A stretch of 35,513 nt of DNA from Mesotaenium endlicherianum (GCA_009602735.1 WELA01003747.1:85068-120580), one strand, 5' to 3'. Positions 12,801 to 24,205 are shown, counted from the stretch's first letter. Notes: generated from the letters alone by a model not told the origin. Numbers and translations: made by a program.

Positions 12801-14027
12801 CGTCATTGTTGGCCGCATGGTCCATAAGCTGGTACACATGTCACAAAATACGCACATCAGTGAAGCGAACCGTCAATTAAGCACAGGTATGGCCAACTGA
12901 CTAGAAACTTTAATAAAATAAATTTACCATGTTGTCATGGTCTGAAGCTCTGGACTCCAGGCCAGGAAGATCTATGACTCTCAAAGGAGGAGCTGTCACA
13001 AGAAGAAAAACAACGAACTTAGCGTCAGTTGTTTTCAAGCACTGGCCAAACCTAACGCAGCATTTGAAGTAGAGGGCCATGTCATGTGTAGCATATGGCA
13101 GGTGCCATACCTGACACAGATCGTATTGAAAGATGTGTCTCCTCTTGTGATTTTGAAGAGGTTGGAAGCCACCTCTTCATCTCAGCCTGCACTGCTTGTC
13201 GTATCTCACCTGGGTCGACCCACAGATAGGCTTCGTACCTCAGTACACTACATAAATTTAGGCAGGATATGAAGTGAGTCATTCATCCTCCACACAACAA
13301 TGCCAGGAGGTATGTACTAGAGCAAGCATCTTCTACTATTCCCAAGCCCAACCTTACACCGTAGCAATGCATAACAGATACAGATGGTCGTACCCGATGA
13401 CTGCATGTTTGTCTTGGCACCCAGTTTTCCTCTGACTTCCCCATCAGAAACATGTTGATCTTGTTTAAGGTCCACAATCACTGGAAAGCGTGTCGCACCA
13501 CCTTCGGCAGTTGGCTGTACAACACTCAAAGGTAGACACTAAGTAGGTTACTCTACGTGCAAAATTCTTCCAACCTGCAAAGTTCAGTCTATACAATGAC
13601 TTATATGGGCGTAATAAATACGTAAAAAGCCTTCCACGCGCTCTTGATATGTGAAGCAACAATTATGGTTCGTAGAGGGTAAGAAAGCACGTACCAAGAC
13701 CGGGTGGCCTATCAATGTATTGAGCACGGCTGATTTGCCTGCACCCTGTAAGAATGGAAAAGTGTGCTAATATTAGAATGGTCATGAGGGTAACTCCACA
13801 AACACCAACAAAGATTATAGATCCTTGCCCTCAGATTTGACACTGACGTCTGATCTCTTCTAAAGTCGGGTTGGATCGGAGAGGCTTGAAAAAAATCTAT
13901 CACGTACCAAAGTGCCAACTACCACAACTTGCAAATACGTAGATGGTGAGTCTTCTGAGTTATTTCCCCCTCCAACATAGGCGGAAGCCTGCTGCATGGT
14001 ATCTGCTAAAGATATGAGATCCTCCAT
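3308..14027 (-). CDS. DRP2: DRP2-type dynamin with PH domain, complete, 22 exons
   Basis: A large membrane-remodelling GTPase of the plant DRP2 (dynamin 2) class, which pinches clathrin-coated vesicles from the plasma membrane and trans-Golgi. Exons in transcription order: 14027-13908, 13745-13695, 13514-13394, 13209-13111, 12992-12928, 12828-12711, 12549-12207, 12058-11911, 11328-11227, 10922-10803, 10423-10340, 9892-9765, 9406-9313, 9033-8916, 7896-7823, 7460-7404, 6921-6765, 6203-6019, 5404-5288, 4892-4825, 4398-4241, 3813-3308. All introns are GT-AG and every phase closes, giving 3033 nt, about 1010 aa plus stop. Order: GTPase about 30-300, stalk 300-530, PH about 570-695, GED about 735-830, proline-rich tail 843-1010. 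The tail ends [15 protein letters not shown], like the end of land-plant DRP2. The start fits the DRP2 N-terminus ([15 protein letters not shown]). At 1010 aa it is somewhat longer than Arabidopsis DRP2 (about 914), largely from linker and tail. Confidence 0.95.
4241..5404 (-). other. DRP2: DRP2 GTPase effector domain exons 19-21
   Basis: The GED returns along the stalk and stimulates GTP hydrolysis. Exon 19 carries [20 protein letters not shown] and NLSQNIPK. Exon 20 carries [19 protein letters not shown]. Exon 21 carries [20 protein letters not shown]. The IPKAVV core is the most recognisable part of plant dynamin GEDs. Confidence 0.92.
6019..7896 (-). other. DRP2: DRP2 pleckstrin-homology domain exons 15-18
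   Basis: A PH fold binds phosphoinositides and targets DRP2 to membrane. It reads [20 protein letters not shown] (exons 14/15), then [19 protein letters not shown] (exon 16), an acidic loop and [16 protein letters not shown] (exon 17), and the closing helix [16 protein letters not shown] (exon 18). The RW pair after GWSK and the Trp of the last helix match PH hallmarks. Exon 18 then runs into an Ala/Pro/Glu-rich linker. Presence of this domain separates the gene from DRP1, DRP3 and DRP5. Confidence 0.92.
9313..12058 (-). other. DRP2: DRP2 stalk (middle domain) exons 8-13
   Basis: These exons encode the helical middle region that drives self-assembly in dynamins. Family landmarks are [15 protein letters not shown] (exon 10), [18 protein letters not shown] (exons 10-11) and [18 protein letters not shown] (exon 12), each close to Arabidopsis DRP2. 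Exon 13 is a charged helix ([13 protein letters not shown]) followed by a Ser/Thr-rich linker. Confidence 0.9.
12207..14027 (-). other. DRP2: DRP2 GTPase-domain exons 1-7
   Basis: All four GTP-binding motifs are visible. G1/P-loop GTLGAGKSAV spans the exon 1/2 junction (13908|13745). G2 is the Thr of GGATRFP in exon 3. G3 is DLPGL in exon 5 (about 12955-12969). G4 is TKLD in exon 7 (about 12514-12525). Motif spacing is that of dynamins, and no catalytic residue is missing, so an active GTPase is expected. Confidence 0.93.
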
Positions 14028-15398
14028 CTTGATGCTCTTCCTAAAACCTACTTCCCAATGGGAATATCAGAAAGAAACTATCTGAACGTAGATCCACTCT
14101 ACACAATGGATTGCAAAGCAGACTAGAATGCCATTAATAACAGGGGCCTGTCTGATTCTGCTCCGTCACTCTTCACAGTGACTTAACAAGGTAAGAGTTG
14201 CAGACGGGCCATCCGGCCTAATTCTTTAACCTCATCATACCTACAAATATTTGAGGGACCTATCGGAGTTCTTACGCCCCGGAGTCTCAGTAGCACTCTT
14301 GTACCAACTAACCTTCTGTGTTCACCATATCACCATCGCAGGTCAAACTTCAACCATGGCATGTGTGCCTGTTTGTCCCGCCTCTACAACTTTTTTAGTC
14401 TTTACACGCGTGACTTTTGGACCTGCAAAAAGCCTCGTCCTGGAATGCACGCTTCGTAGATGCATAATTTAAGGCGTTGGATCTTCTTCAGGTAATGTCT
14501 GCCGTTCAAAATATATACAGCATGCTTGACGACGAATGCAGAAAAAAATCGTTCAGACTGTTTCGCACAGGTCCACATCTGAACTACCACGTGGATAGAT
14601 GACATAAAGCGTCTGGATATAAGTGTGGCCGAGCATTGTGAGACCAGAACGATTGTGAGACCAGAACGAGGCAATTGTGGTCCGTTGTGGTCAGCCTGAA
14701 GTGGCCTGAAGAGTATGAATGTCCACTGTCCAGTCTGGTCCAGTCCGCCTTGGTCCGCTGGCGTGTTGTGGAAGTCGTCGTCTTCAGTCGGCACCTGGCT
14801 GCCGGTAGCAGATGGTTGCTGCTCGGATGAAATTGTAGTATGTTGGAACTGGTTGGAAAAGAACGTCAACGGCTCGTATACATCGTCGATTGCATAATTA
14901 CAGACGCTCGATAAATGTAGGAAGGTGTCTCCAGGCGTGACGACTCTAGTTGCCCTTCAGGACGTCGCATTACGTACGCACGAGTCAGTTTTAGCCAGGG
15001 TAACCGGTGCAAGCAGAAGCATTCGAAACTTCGGCAGCATCCACCTAGCAGTTCCTGTGATGTTCATCGGCAAATGTGCTGCATCCAAATGTCCGGATTT
15101 CGGCGAGTCAGTCCCGGTCAGTTCAGAGGAAATTGCGGTAGAGGACCAACAAGTGAGATCAGCACATGCTTCGAGGCATGTTGACCAACGACTGTTGATT
15201 GCAGCTAACAATCAAGGCTGTTTACCCATCCTCTGTGCTTCAACTATCTGTAGTAGTAGTTCTACGATTGGCAGTTATTTTGGCACTCGCACTAGTGGTC
15301 ATCTTTTGAACTTCTGACTATATTTCTGCGGAAGGACTTCTTATTTGTCTGTTGACGATTACCTTGTATTGGCTGCTACGGTTTAGCTCAACTTCAAG
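14028..15398. promoter_or_regulatory. Intergenic region between divergent DRP2 and DRP1, probable shared control region
   Basis: The two start codons point away from each other across 1371 bp, so both promoters and both 5' leaders must lie here or extend into an unseen leader intron. I see no strong TATA box; TATATT at 15319-15324 is about 75 bp before the DRP1 start. Both start codons sit in a TCAAGATGGA context. A 17-bp direct repeat lies at 14635-14668. A 130-codon open frame at 14925-15317 shows no family resemblance and is best taken as leader or promoter sequence. Confidence 0.6.
14635..14668. repeat. Perfect 17-bp tandem duplication in the divergent spacer
   Basis: Two back-to-back exact copies of ATTGTGAGACCAGAACG occupy 14635-14651 and 14652-14668. 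They sit about midway between the two dynamin start codons. They could be a duplicated binding site or a simple replication-slippage event. Confidence 0.9.
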
Positions 15399-18300
15399 AT
15401 GGATGGTAATCTTATAGGACTTGTGAATAGATTACAACAAGCGTGTACAGTACTTGGGGACTATGGAGTGGAGACTGCCCAAGATGCACTGCCAACTTTG
15501 TGGGAACAACTTCCTTCAGTTGCTGTGGTTGGAGGGCAGGTAGCGTTTCCTATTCACTTACTCCGACATCTTCATTTTGTGTGTAAAGAATGGATTAAAT
15601 CGACCTAAAAGTAGCACCCTTCTTGAGATCCGGGTGCTGCGGCACCAAGAAGGGCTAGATCGTTGCATGTGCAGATCAGGCACTTTGAGCGGCATATGGG
15701 TGGGACAGGCCATTGAAGCCCTGACCCCTAGCAGGAAACTTAATATATGGAACACATCTGGGGTTATGTAATGGAGGATTATTCAAATCATCTTTGTGGA
15801 CATTCCATCTTTCCAAAAACTCGATTCTGTGTGGGTCTCTCTTGTTGCGCAGAGCTCGGGAAAGTCTTCCGTTCTTGAGAGCATAGTAGGAAAGGACTTC
15901 CTTCCTCGAGGCTCTGGTACGGTTAGCTTCTCAAATGTTACATAATGCTGTGTCTTTGGGATTGTGGTTGATGAATATGTGTTGGTATGTTTTCATTATT
16001 TTGTCAAGGTTCATGGCGTCATTACATAAATAAGCTGACGTTGCTGGGATTGTGCAGGCATTGTTACACGGAGGCCTCTTGTCCTTCAGCTCCATAAAAT
16101 TGAAGATGGACGAGAATATGCAGAGTTTTTGCATAAACCTGGTCAAAAGTACACAGACTTTGGTAAGTGTGGACTAGCTTTTGTTCCGACAAGGACTTGT
16201 GGGCAGTGTAAGGTGATGCAGCGGTTTTGAATGACGGCGCGTTAGGAGAAATAAAATAGTAGGATAACTGTGAAGGTTACCTAACACAAAGGGGTGCCTT
16301 CTTTCGTTGGGTGCAGCGGCTGTGAGGAAAGAGGTTGCAGACGAGACTGACAGGGTGACTGGAAAATCGAAGCAGATATCTCCTGTTCCCATTCACCTCA
16401 GCATTCATTCTCCAAATGGTGAGTGCCACCGCCGCAATGCCGCTTTGCATGTGCCGAGGTCAAAACTTATAACCTTTTGTGTTTCTGAACTACGTCCTGA
16501 TGGCATTATTGCTGCATGCTGTCATTGCAGTTGTCAATCTCACTCTCGTGGATCTTCCTGGTCTTACAAAGATTGCCGTTGGTAAGCTCCATGGCCCCCT
16601 CTACAGCCTCCTCTGCAACATGAAGGTCAACTTTAAACTTGAATCTAAGACACTCTTTTCTTTTTTGGTATCCGAGTGTACACTTGGGTCCTGTAAGCTC
16701 AAAAAAGGCTGTGCCTGCTAGCACTAACTTTTTGCATATTATGCTACTTTCAGATGGGCAACCCGACAGCATTGTGGCTGATATTGAGAATATGGTCCGT
16801 TCATATGTTGAAAAGGTAAGTCTTTTTCCTTGACAGATCTAGAATCTGTGACTTTCTGCAGAACCCTGGAAGTCTATGATAGAGATTTTAAATCAATAAG
16901 CAACATGAAAGCATGATCACGAGCCCTCCCGCTGATATCCTTTTGGGTGCTTCCACCTCTGAGCAGCCGAGCTGCATTATTCTCGCTATCTCTCCTGCCA
17001 ATCAAGATATTGCCACTTCTGATGCAATGAAGTTGTCAAGAGAGGTTGACCCAACAGGTATGTGTCCAAGCCCTTACCTTTACATGTGAAGAGGGAGAGG
17101 AGGTTTGGACTTCAACAGGTCATGAAGGGTGAACAGTTTAACTGTGAGGGAGGATCATGCAGCAATTGTATGAGGCATGAGTAACTGGTTTGGGGCTTGG
17201 CAACCAAGTGTTGAAACACGTTCAAACCCTGTGGCTTGTAGTCTAGGGAAACTATCTAGTGGTGGAGATGTACATGCTCCGGGGACAGCTTACCGTAAAA
17301 ATATACTTGGTACTTTTCCTTGGGTCGCATAGTGCCAAATGAAGGGTTAGCAGGGACCCGCAAGCTCAATGTGAAAGCCAATGTGAGGAACGAGCAAAAT
17401 AGGTTGAAGTTATTGTGCTTATCTTGGAAAGTTTAGAATGGACCTTTGTATCTGGGGTTTCCTTCTGTAGATGACGTACTATCCTTCACCTACTTCTGCT
17501 CTGGGTTAGAGGGTCTACCTTTGATTTGGGTAGCTCAATGGGTTGTTGCCACAGAAACAGAGGTGGTGAATATAGGGTCTGGAGTGAACCTTAGCATTGG
17601 TTTGCCGCTGTATGGTCAAGGACACTAGACACGATCTCTCTCAAGCCCATTATGGAGATATATGTGGCAAGCTCTACTGAGTCTAACTCCAGCATAGTCC
17701 GTTGTGCAATCTCTGACCTTGCGTTGGCCTTTCTGCAGGGGACCGCACTTGGGGTGTCATCACCAAGCTGGACCTGATGGACAAGGGCACAAATGCTTTA
17801 GATGTATGTATGCTGGTTAAGGCCACAAGCCTTGAGCAATTCTTCAACCCCCTCTTCTGTTCGAAAAGCAAGTGGGCCCACACTACCACATGATAGGTCT
17901 GGTGCCTATTATATTTCCTTTTAAGAGGGTGTGGAGTTGGGTGAGCCCTTTAAGATGGGACCATAATATGGTAGTTGGGTTCTGCTCTAGTGGTTGCGCA
18001 CAAGAGGACAACGCCCGTAACTTGTGCTTGACATTTCAGCTGTAGGTCAGAAATCGAGGGTCTCCGTTTTGCATGAGCATATTTTATGCTAGGAGCAGGC
18101 AGTAACTTACGTCATATTCTGGTGAATAATGGTGACAATAGATCAACAGATTTTAAAGAACTTATGTTTACTGCGCAAGTGTCAGTTTGTTTCACACGAT
18201 TAATGGCTTGTGCTTTTCCGGCGACGCAGGTTCTAGAGGGACGCTCATACAAGCTTCAGAACCCTTGGATTGGGGTAGTCAACCGGTCACAAGCAGACAT

Positions 18301-18424
18301 CAACAGGAATGTGGACATGATGGCTGCCCGTAGGCGAGAGAGGGAGTACTTTCAGGCGAGTCAGGATTATGCGCACCTTGGAAATCGCATGGGTACAGAG
18401 TACTTGGCCAAGATGCTGAGCAAG
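15399..18424 (+). other. DRP1: DRP1 GTPase-domain exons 1-9
   Basis: G1 is VVGGQSSGKSS, split after GGQ by intron 1. G2 is the Thr of [14 protein letters not shown] (exon 3). G3 is [11 protein letters not shown] (exon 5). G4 is [14 protein letters not shown] (exon 8), followed by [17 protein letters not shown] (exon 9). All are in canonical order and spacing, so the enzyme should be catalytically intact. Confidence 0.94.
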
Positions 18425-21400
18425 GTAGACAAACTTAACCCTCTCCTGCTCCTTCTTCAGTTGTGCTCTGGGTCAAAAAGCGCTGTGAGCACCACTTTGC
18501 AAGAGGAGCTACCAAAAGGAATTGTGTCTTCTCTGCTCAACACGAATGGCAAGGGAAGACTCGTTGACAGCCTCTGTGTTGTAGGTCATCAATAGGGGTT
18601 GAAGAGTTGGAAGTTAGATTGGGGTAAAGCTTTTGTTGCGGGCGAGGAGTGTTCTACAGCGTACTCCCTCAAGATCTGTCTCCTGATCCTTTAACATGCA
18701 GGGACAAGCATGCACTTTTAGGTCAGACGTTTTAGGGGAGAGGTTGGAGGCAAAACTCTCGGTGCCGCTTCCTGTCAAAGCTGTTGGGGCACTAGCGAGC
18801 TCCTGTCACGTCAATGAGGTTAAGAGTGTGCCAAGGAAAAAACGCTGGGTTCTGTTTTTCGCTTTGCCGTGATAAGAAGTGCCGATGGGGAAAAGGGCAG
18901 TACTGTTTTATTGCACTTTGTGCATCAAGTTGTATTGCACGCAGTAGACCTTTCACATTCACAACTTCTTGGGCCCCACTAAGTGTTGCAGGTATTGGAC
19001 TTGAGTACCCCATACACGTTAGCTCTTCCAAACCGTACTGATGGCCAAAGGGTCCATGCCTGTTACTTAAGCCTTGGCTCCTTAGCATTTTAGAAACACT
19101 TTGGAGTTGGCAGGTATTCACCCGGTCCTTGCATCATACTAGGTCTCTCAAGGTTAGAGGGGCTGGGGGTGGTCCTGCCCTGCCGTTATTGTTTCTAGGC
19201 GAAGGCCCGGCATTGACTTCTGACACATTATTCCTGTTTGGCTGGGGCTACTCCTGCAGCACCTGGAACAAGTGATCAAGTCCAAGATCCCTGGCATCCA
19301 AGCCCTTATCAACAACAACATAGATGAGCTGGAGACTGAGATTGGCCAGCTTGGACGGCCTATTACCGGAGACGCTGGGGTAAATTGTTATTCTCTGACC
19401 CCTTGAACATGCAGCCGTGAACAGAGACTGTGCTGTCCTCTTTTTGTGCATCGAGTGGTTGAAACGATAGGCTGTGTGTCAATCCTGTTTGTGCTCAACT
19501 GGCGTGCAGAGAGAGGGAAGTGATGCCACGTCCAACAGCGCAACTTGTGGGAGGCAGCTGGTTTTCCTGCTTCATGCTATTATGTAGTCTGGGTTTGGAG
19601 ATATATGAAGCATGTGTGGGGGGAAGGCCCGTGCGTTGCGACTTGGCTGGTGGCTGAAGCCTGGCGCCTCTGTTCCGACGTGTGCGTGCAGGCACAACTC
19701 TTCACGGTGCTGGAGATGTGCAGAGCCTTCGACTACATCTTCAAAGACCACCTGGATGGAGGGTGGGTAGTCAAGCGCTTGATGCCTCTGTCGTGATAGC
19801 ACACGCTCGGACAGTGCTGTTAGCAGATGTAAATTGGCTGCTCGTTAGGAATTGCGTCCCAAGACACTCTCACAAGCAAGCTCATTGCGGGAGGAACTGA
19901 GCCTTTGACTTAAAGACGAGGAATTGTGCACGAAAGAAGCTATGGGATTTGTCTGTGGGCTTCTGCAGATGGCATGCCTCTTCGTTCTGTTCCTTTGAAG
20001 TCAATGCTCGTGTGTCACAGTTTGGTTCTCTCCTGGCGGTTGAGATTGTGGGTTAGGCACCTTGTCGGCACGACTCTATCCTTCTCTTAAATGAGTGTGT
20101 GCTTGGGTTTTTTGGCGTCATGCGCATGCATGGCAGTAGAGGTAGCACGCCATCATGAGGTCATGTGCTGACACTACTTCTCCATGCACATGACAGACGA
20201 CCCGGAGGAGAAAGAATACACGGCGTGTTTGACAACAAGCTACCCGCCGCCCTCAAGAAGCTGCCCTTTGACAAACACCTGTCTCTTCAAAGTGAGTTTT
20301 AAGAGAACTTCTGATCCTGTAAAAGCCCGTTATAGTTGGCCACTTGGACAGGAAACTCTTCCAATCAGAAATTTTCAGTCAGTCGGTAAAATAGCTGAAG
20401 CTCCGTTGAATCCTGGCCCTCTCTCTACATCCTGGCCCTCCTTACTCCTACCAAATGGGGCTCCTGCGTTGCATGGTTTTGTGACTCGCAGTCACGTTGA
20501 TGAGCTATGTGGTGTACCTCGCAGTGGGTCATTCTGTCATCATTCCGCGCAGTTCAGCAACCCCAGGACACAACTGCACTTTCTCTTGCATGGGACAGGC
20601 ACAGCTTACCAGATTATTTTTTGTGTTATGTGGAACACCAGCATTCCCACCTCATAAGCGCACGGGTGCTTGCGTAACTCTAACGTAGTCCGTGGGGCTT
20701 CTGGATAAAAAAATGCACTTTCGGAGCATATGCGAGCAACGAGTGACAAGGACTTGCATCAGAGTGCGTCGCTGCAACGTGGTCAAACGAGAGAGGAGAT
20801 GTGCCAGCTTAGTCCCCACGACCCCTGTGCTTAAAGAGTAGAGCCCAGGCAATGGTGGCACCTGTATCCGTTACTCACCAACCCTAAAATCTCCTCCCTG
20901 GCTGCAGACGTTCGGAAGGTCGTGGCCGAGGCCGACGGTTACCAGCCCCATCTGATAGCGCCAGAGCAGGGGTACCGGCGCCTCATTGAGGGTGCCCTGG
21001 CCCTCTTCAAGGGGCCTGCGGAGGCTGTTGTGGACGAGGTCCACTTCATTCTCCGGGAGCTCATTAGAACTGCCATCGGCGAAACCACGGTCAGCATCCG
21101 TCTGCCGCCCCGTCCACCTGGCATTCCTTCCCTTGCTGGTTATCAGAGCCTTTTGAGCCATGTCATGGTTGTACTGGATATTTGGTCGCGGATTGAATCG
21201 GTTGTGATTCTCAAGTGACGTACGTGTAGGCCCATCATCACGCGCCTTTTGGTGCATTTCCTTCGCACAACGTTCACGGGCTGTCCTAAAAAGCTGGGCT
21301 TGACATTGCTGCCAGAAAAAGTCCAGCTGTCTTTGGTGAGCTTCTTTGCGGGCATGGGAGCTTCTCGGCTACACAGAAAACATACTACTTGAAGCAGAAC

Positions 21401-22902
21401 CTCGCTCAGGTGTGCCGCTCTTGTACTGAGGTGCAAGTCGTGCCAGTGCTTTTGCCCCCGTATCAGCAAAACCTCCCTACCTCATAGCCAACTCCCCCTT
21501 GCTACTGGCAATTAGACCAGTCTCAGTACTCAAGGCATTCCTGCCTCCTCCTCCCGCCCGTTGTTTCCTCCCTGCAGGAGCTGCAAAGGTTTCCGACCCT
21601 GCAGGGCGAGCTCTCGGCCGCGGCCACTGCTGCCCTGGAGAAGTTCCGGGAGGAGAGCCGGAAGACGTCGGTGCGGTTGGTGGAGATGGAGATGAGCTAC
21701 CTCACTGTGGAGTTCTTCCGGCGGCTGCCCCAGGAGATTGAGACCCAGGCGCAGCAGGGCAAGCCCGGCGTCCTCGGCAGCAGTGGCGGCGGAGGCAGCA
21801 GCAGCAGCAGGGGCCAGCAGGACCAGCAGGCCTTTGGCACCGACCGCTACTCTGAGATGCACCTTCGCCGAATCGGTCGGTTCCCCTGCCCCTTAAATGT
21901 TTGAGATTTATGGGGGGGCGCTTACATTTTTTGTGCCTCTTGTGCACCAGTGAAGTTTGGTTGCTCTGGTTCCGAGCTCTACTTTTTCTGGCTTGATATG
22001 CTTGCTTTGCTTTCGCTCAGAGCTTGGAGCTTTTGAACAGAATATTCTCCCCTATCCTGCGTCGTTCGATCTGCCACCTCCACCACCCCTCCCCCCCCTC
22101 CTTCACGCATTTGCGGAATTGCTTTGCATTATGGCACACACATCAATATGTGTGATTGTCAATTTTTTTCGCTTTGGAGGACATTTACGTGAGAAATCCT
22201 TTCTGTAAGCTCGACTGTCTTTGGAAGCTTGCTGCACGGCTTGGGTGTGGCAGTTGGGGTGTGAGATTGACGTCCACACGAGAGCCACTGGCTATCCTTG
22301 GCCTCTGAAGATGCTCAACTGCGCCACCAGTCATCTTCATCTCACCCTACTCTCTGTATTGTCTGTGGCGCAGGCTCAAACGTGTCATCGTATGTTGGCA
22401 TGGTCATGGAGGGCTTGAAGAATGCCATCCCCAAGGCTGTCGTTCATTGCCAGGTTGGTTGCTTTGGCAGACATCTTGCAGTTGCCGCTTCTGTGTTGTT
22501 CACTCTGAGCATGAGCCCTTCCTCCTCTACATCACATCCTTGCATTTCTCAATCCTCGGAATTGTAATGCTCTCGTTGGTTGCCTGTCGTTGGTGATGGT
22601 GAAAAGTCATTGCTGGTGGAGAGAAAGTACTGTGTCGCATCGGAACGGGAAAGTTTTGTTTTCGCTGGGTTTGTGAAATTGAATTGTTTCGCCTGGTGAT
22701 TGACGGGGAGCAGGTGCGAGAGGCCAAGAAAGCTTTGTTGGACACATTCTTTGCACAAGTGGGAAGAGAAGACGGTCGGAAGCTTGCCAAGCTGTTGGAC
22801 GAGGACCCTACCATCATGGCCAGGCGCGAAAGCGTGGCTAAGCGCCTGGATCTCCTCCGCACAGCTCGTGATGAGATTGACTCCGTTGCGTGGGCCAAGT
22901 GA
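15399..22902 (+). CDS. DRP1: DRP1-type dynamin-related protein, complete, 16 exons
   Basis: A plant DRP1-class dynamin-related GTPase, acting at clathrin-coated pits and the cell plate in land plants. Exons: 15399-15539, 15853-15916, 16058-16162, 16317-16418, 16531-16581, 16754-16815, 16967-17057, 17739-17803, 18230-18424, 19260-19379, 19692-19762, 20197-20291, 20908-21089, 21578-21875, 22374-22453, 22714-22902 (stop TGA). All introns are GT-AG and phases close to 1911 nt, 636 aa, near the roughly 610 aa of Arabidopsis DRP1A. The start [20 protein letters not shown] matches the DRP1 N-terminus. Domains: GTPase about 30-290, stalk about 290-510, GED about 545-636. There is no PH domain and no proline-rich tail, as expected for DRP1. 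The donor after 21089 (GTCAGC) is weak but required by phase. It reads away from DRP2 and toward APC5 on the same strand. Confidence 0.95.
19260..21875 (+). other. DRP1: DRP1 stalk exons 10-14 with a Ser/Gly/Gln insert
   Basis: Stalk landmarks are [20 protein letters not shown] (exons 11/12, joined GG|A), [20 protein letters not shown] (exon 13) and [20 protein letters not shown] (exon 14). Exon 14 then has a low-complexity stretch rich in Gln, Gly and Ser (about 21740-21840) before [12 protein letters not shown]. Other plant DRP1 proteins carry a variable loop at this place. Confidence 0.92.
22374..22902 (+). other. DRP1: DRP1 GTPase effector domain exons 15-16
   Basis: Exon 15 encodes [20 protein letters not shown] and AVVHCQ. 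Exon 16 encodes [29 protein letters not shown] and the ending [12 protein letters not shown] followed by TGA. This is the usual DRP1 C-terminus. Confidence 0.93.
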
Positions 22903-23477
22903 GAAATTTGCAGGTTGCTGAAATAGGTTGAGAGCTTCAGGACTCATTAGTCAAGTGACTCATCACTTCAATAGATTGTATAGTTGTCCAGTTTGATGTT
23001 AGGTGTTGGAACATGTATCTGACTGCAATGCTTGAGAAAGCAAAGCCTTCGTACATATGAAGATGCATGTTCCACTTTGGAAATCTAGAGGTTGTAGATG
23101 TAATAGACTGCAGACATATTAAAGCTCAAAGTATCTTTGAGGCATATTTGTCGTTTGTGGATAAGTGCTTACTTGGGCCTCTTTCTCCTGCAGTGCTGGT
23201 ATCATCCTCAATTTCTTTGCACTATTTGTCCTACTTCTGCGACCGCCAAGCGTTGCTTAGCCCAATCTTTTTAAAAAATACTCTGCTTATGTTGCTGATA
23301 AATTGTAGGAGAATCGTGAAGTCAAGGAAAATAGACACATGGAATAGTTGCTCATGATGATATGCTGTTGTGAAGTTGTGTAAGGAGGGTCGTGCCTATC
23401 CGTGTCGGTCTGCTCGTGTGTCGTGACGTGCACCTGGCGTTTTGGATTCCGTACTCTACTATTATGTCATGCAAATT

Positions 23478-24021
23478 CCATATAGCATCAGATTGGGAGA
23501 ATTACCATTTTGCATACAAACTTTGCTTTTATTACACAAAGTGCGTAGTAACTGGGGTTATTATGAATATACATACGGCACATGTAAATCTAGTCACGAC
23601 AGGGTTTTGTGGTGTTTAATGACGTGCCAAATCATATATGCCATGGAAACTTATCTGAATTCGACTCGAACTTGCCCTCTTTTGCAATTTTTTGACTACT
23701 TTTCAAGGTGAAAGAGCCATGCAAAGTAAATGACGAAGAATTCGTTTCTGAAACTGAGAATAGAAAATAAAGGGGGGGGAAAGAGGTTGTGGGAAACTTG
23801 TCAATCTTTTTGGGGGATGTCCTTTGGTGGTTAACTTTGCACGGCAGTTTCATTTCAAAGAGGAGTCTGACTTTTGCAAAAGAAGGCAGTCAGAATCTGT
23901 CAGGTAAGTTCCCATGTGACGTACGTAAATTCGTAGTAATCTAAAAGTGCGTACGTAGTTTGTGTAGTGAAAGCAAAGTTTATACGCAAAACGGTAATTC
24001 TCCGCATCAAATGTTCTATGA
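23478..24021. repeat. Long imperfect inverted repeat (foldback element)
   Basis: The left arm from 23497 read forward and the right arm from 24002 read in reverse complement align over about 88 columns at about 78% identity, starting GAGAATTACC and ending CACATG. A second pairing block joins about 23672-23740 with about 23825-23890 (shared core TGCAAAGT). The arms extend weakly to 23478 and 24021, leaving a loop of roughly 85 nt. This is the shape of a foldback transposon or MITE, or of a hairpin-RNA precursor. I could not find clear target-site duplications. Confidence 0.75.
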
Positions 24022-24205
24022 ACACTCGATGATTTCGGCACGCCGCGTTTTACCCAGTTTTGCCTATTTCTGTTGCTCTTTGTTTTACGTACCCCGTTTC
24101 GGAATACTTTTGGTACTTTGCTTCCCCATCCTTACCCCTGCTTTCCCATTTTCGAACCGCTGCTGACCCTTCCAGTGCGTACCCCATGGTATCCTTCCGT
24201 CCCAA

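Noticed and set aside
14925-15317. 130-codon open frame upstream of DRP1
   Set aside because: It has no recognisable domain, another frame is open opposite it, and it ends about 80 bp before the DRP1 start. Leader or promoter sequence is the simpler reading.
16861-16880. Alternative DRP1 exon starting AACCCTGGAAG
   Set aside because: It meets a stop after five codons. The acceptor at 16966 gives the conserved [14 protein letters not shown].
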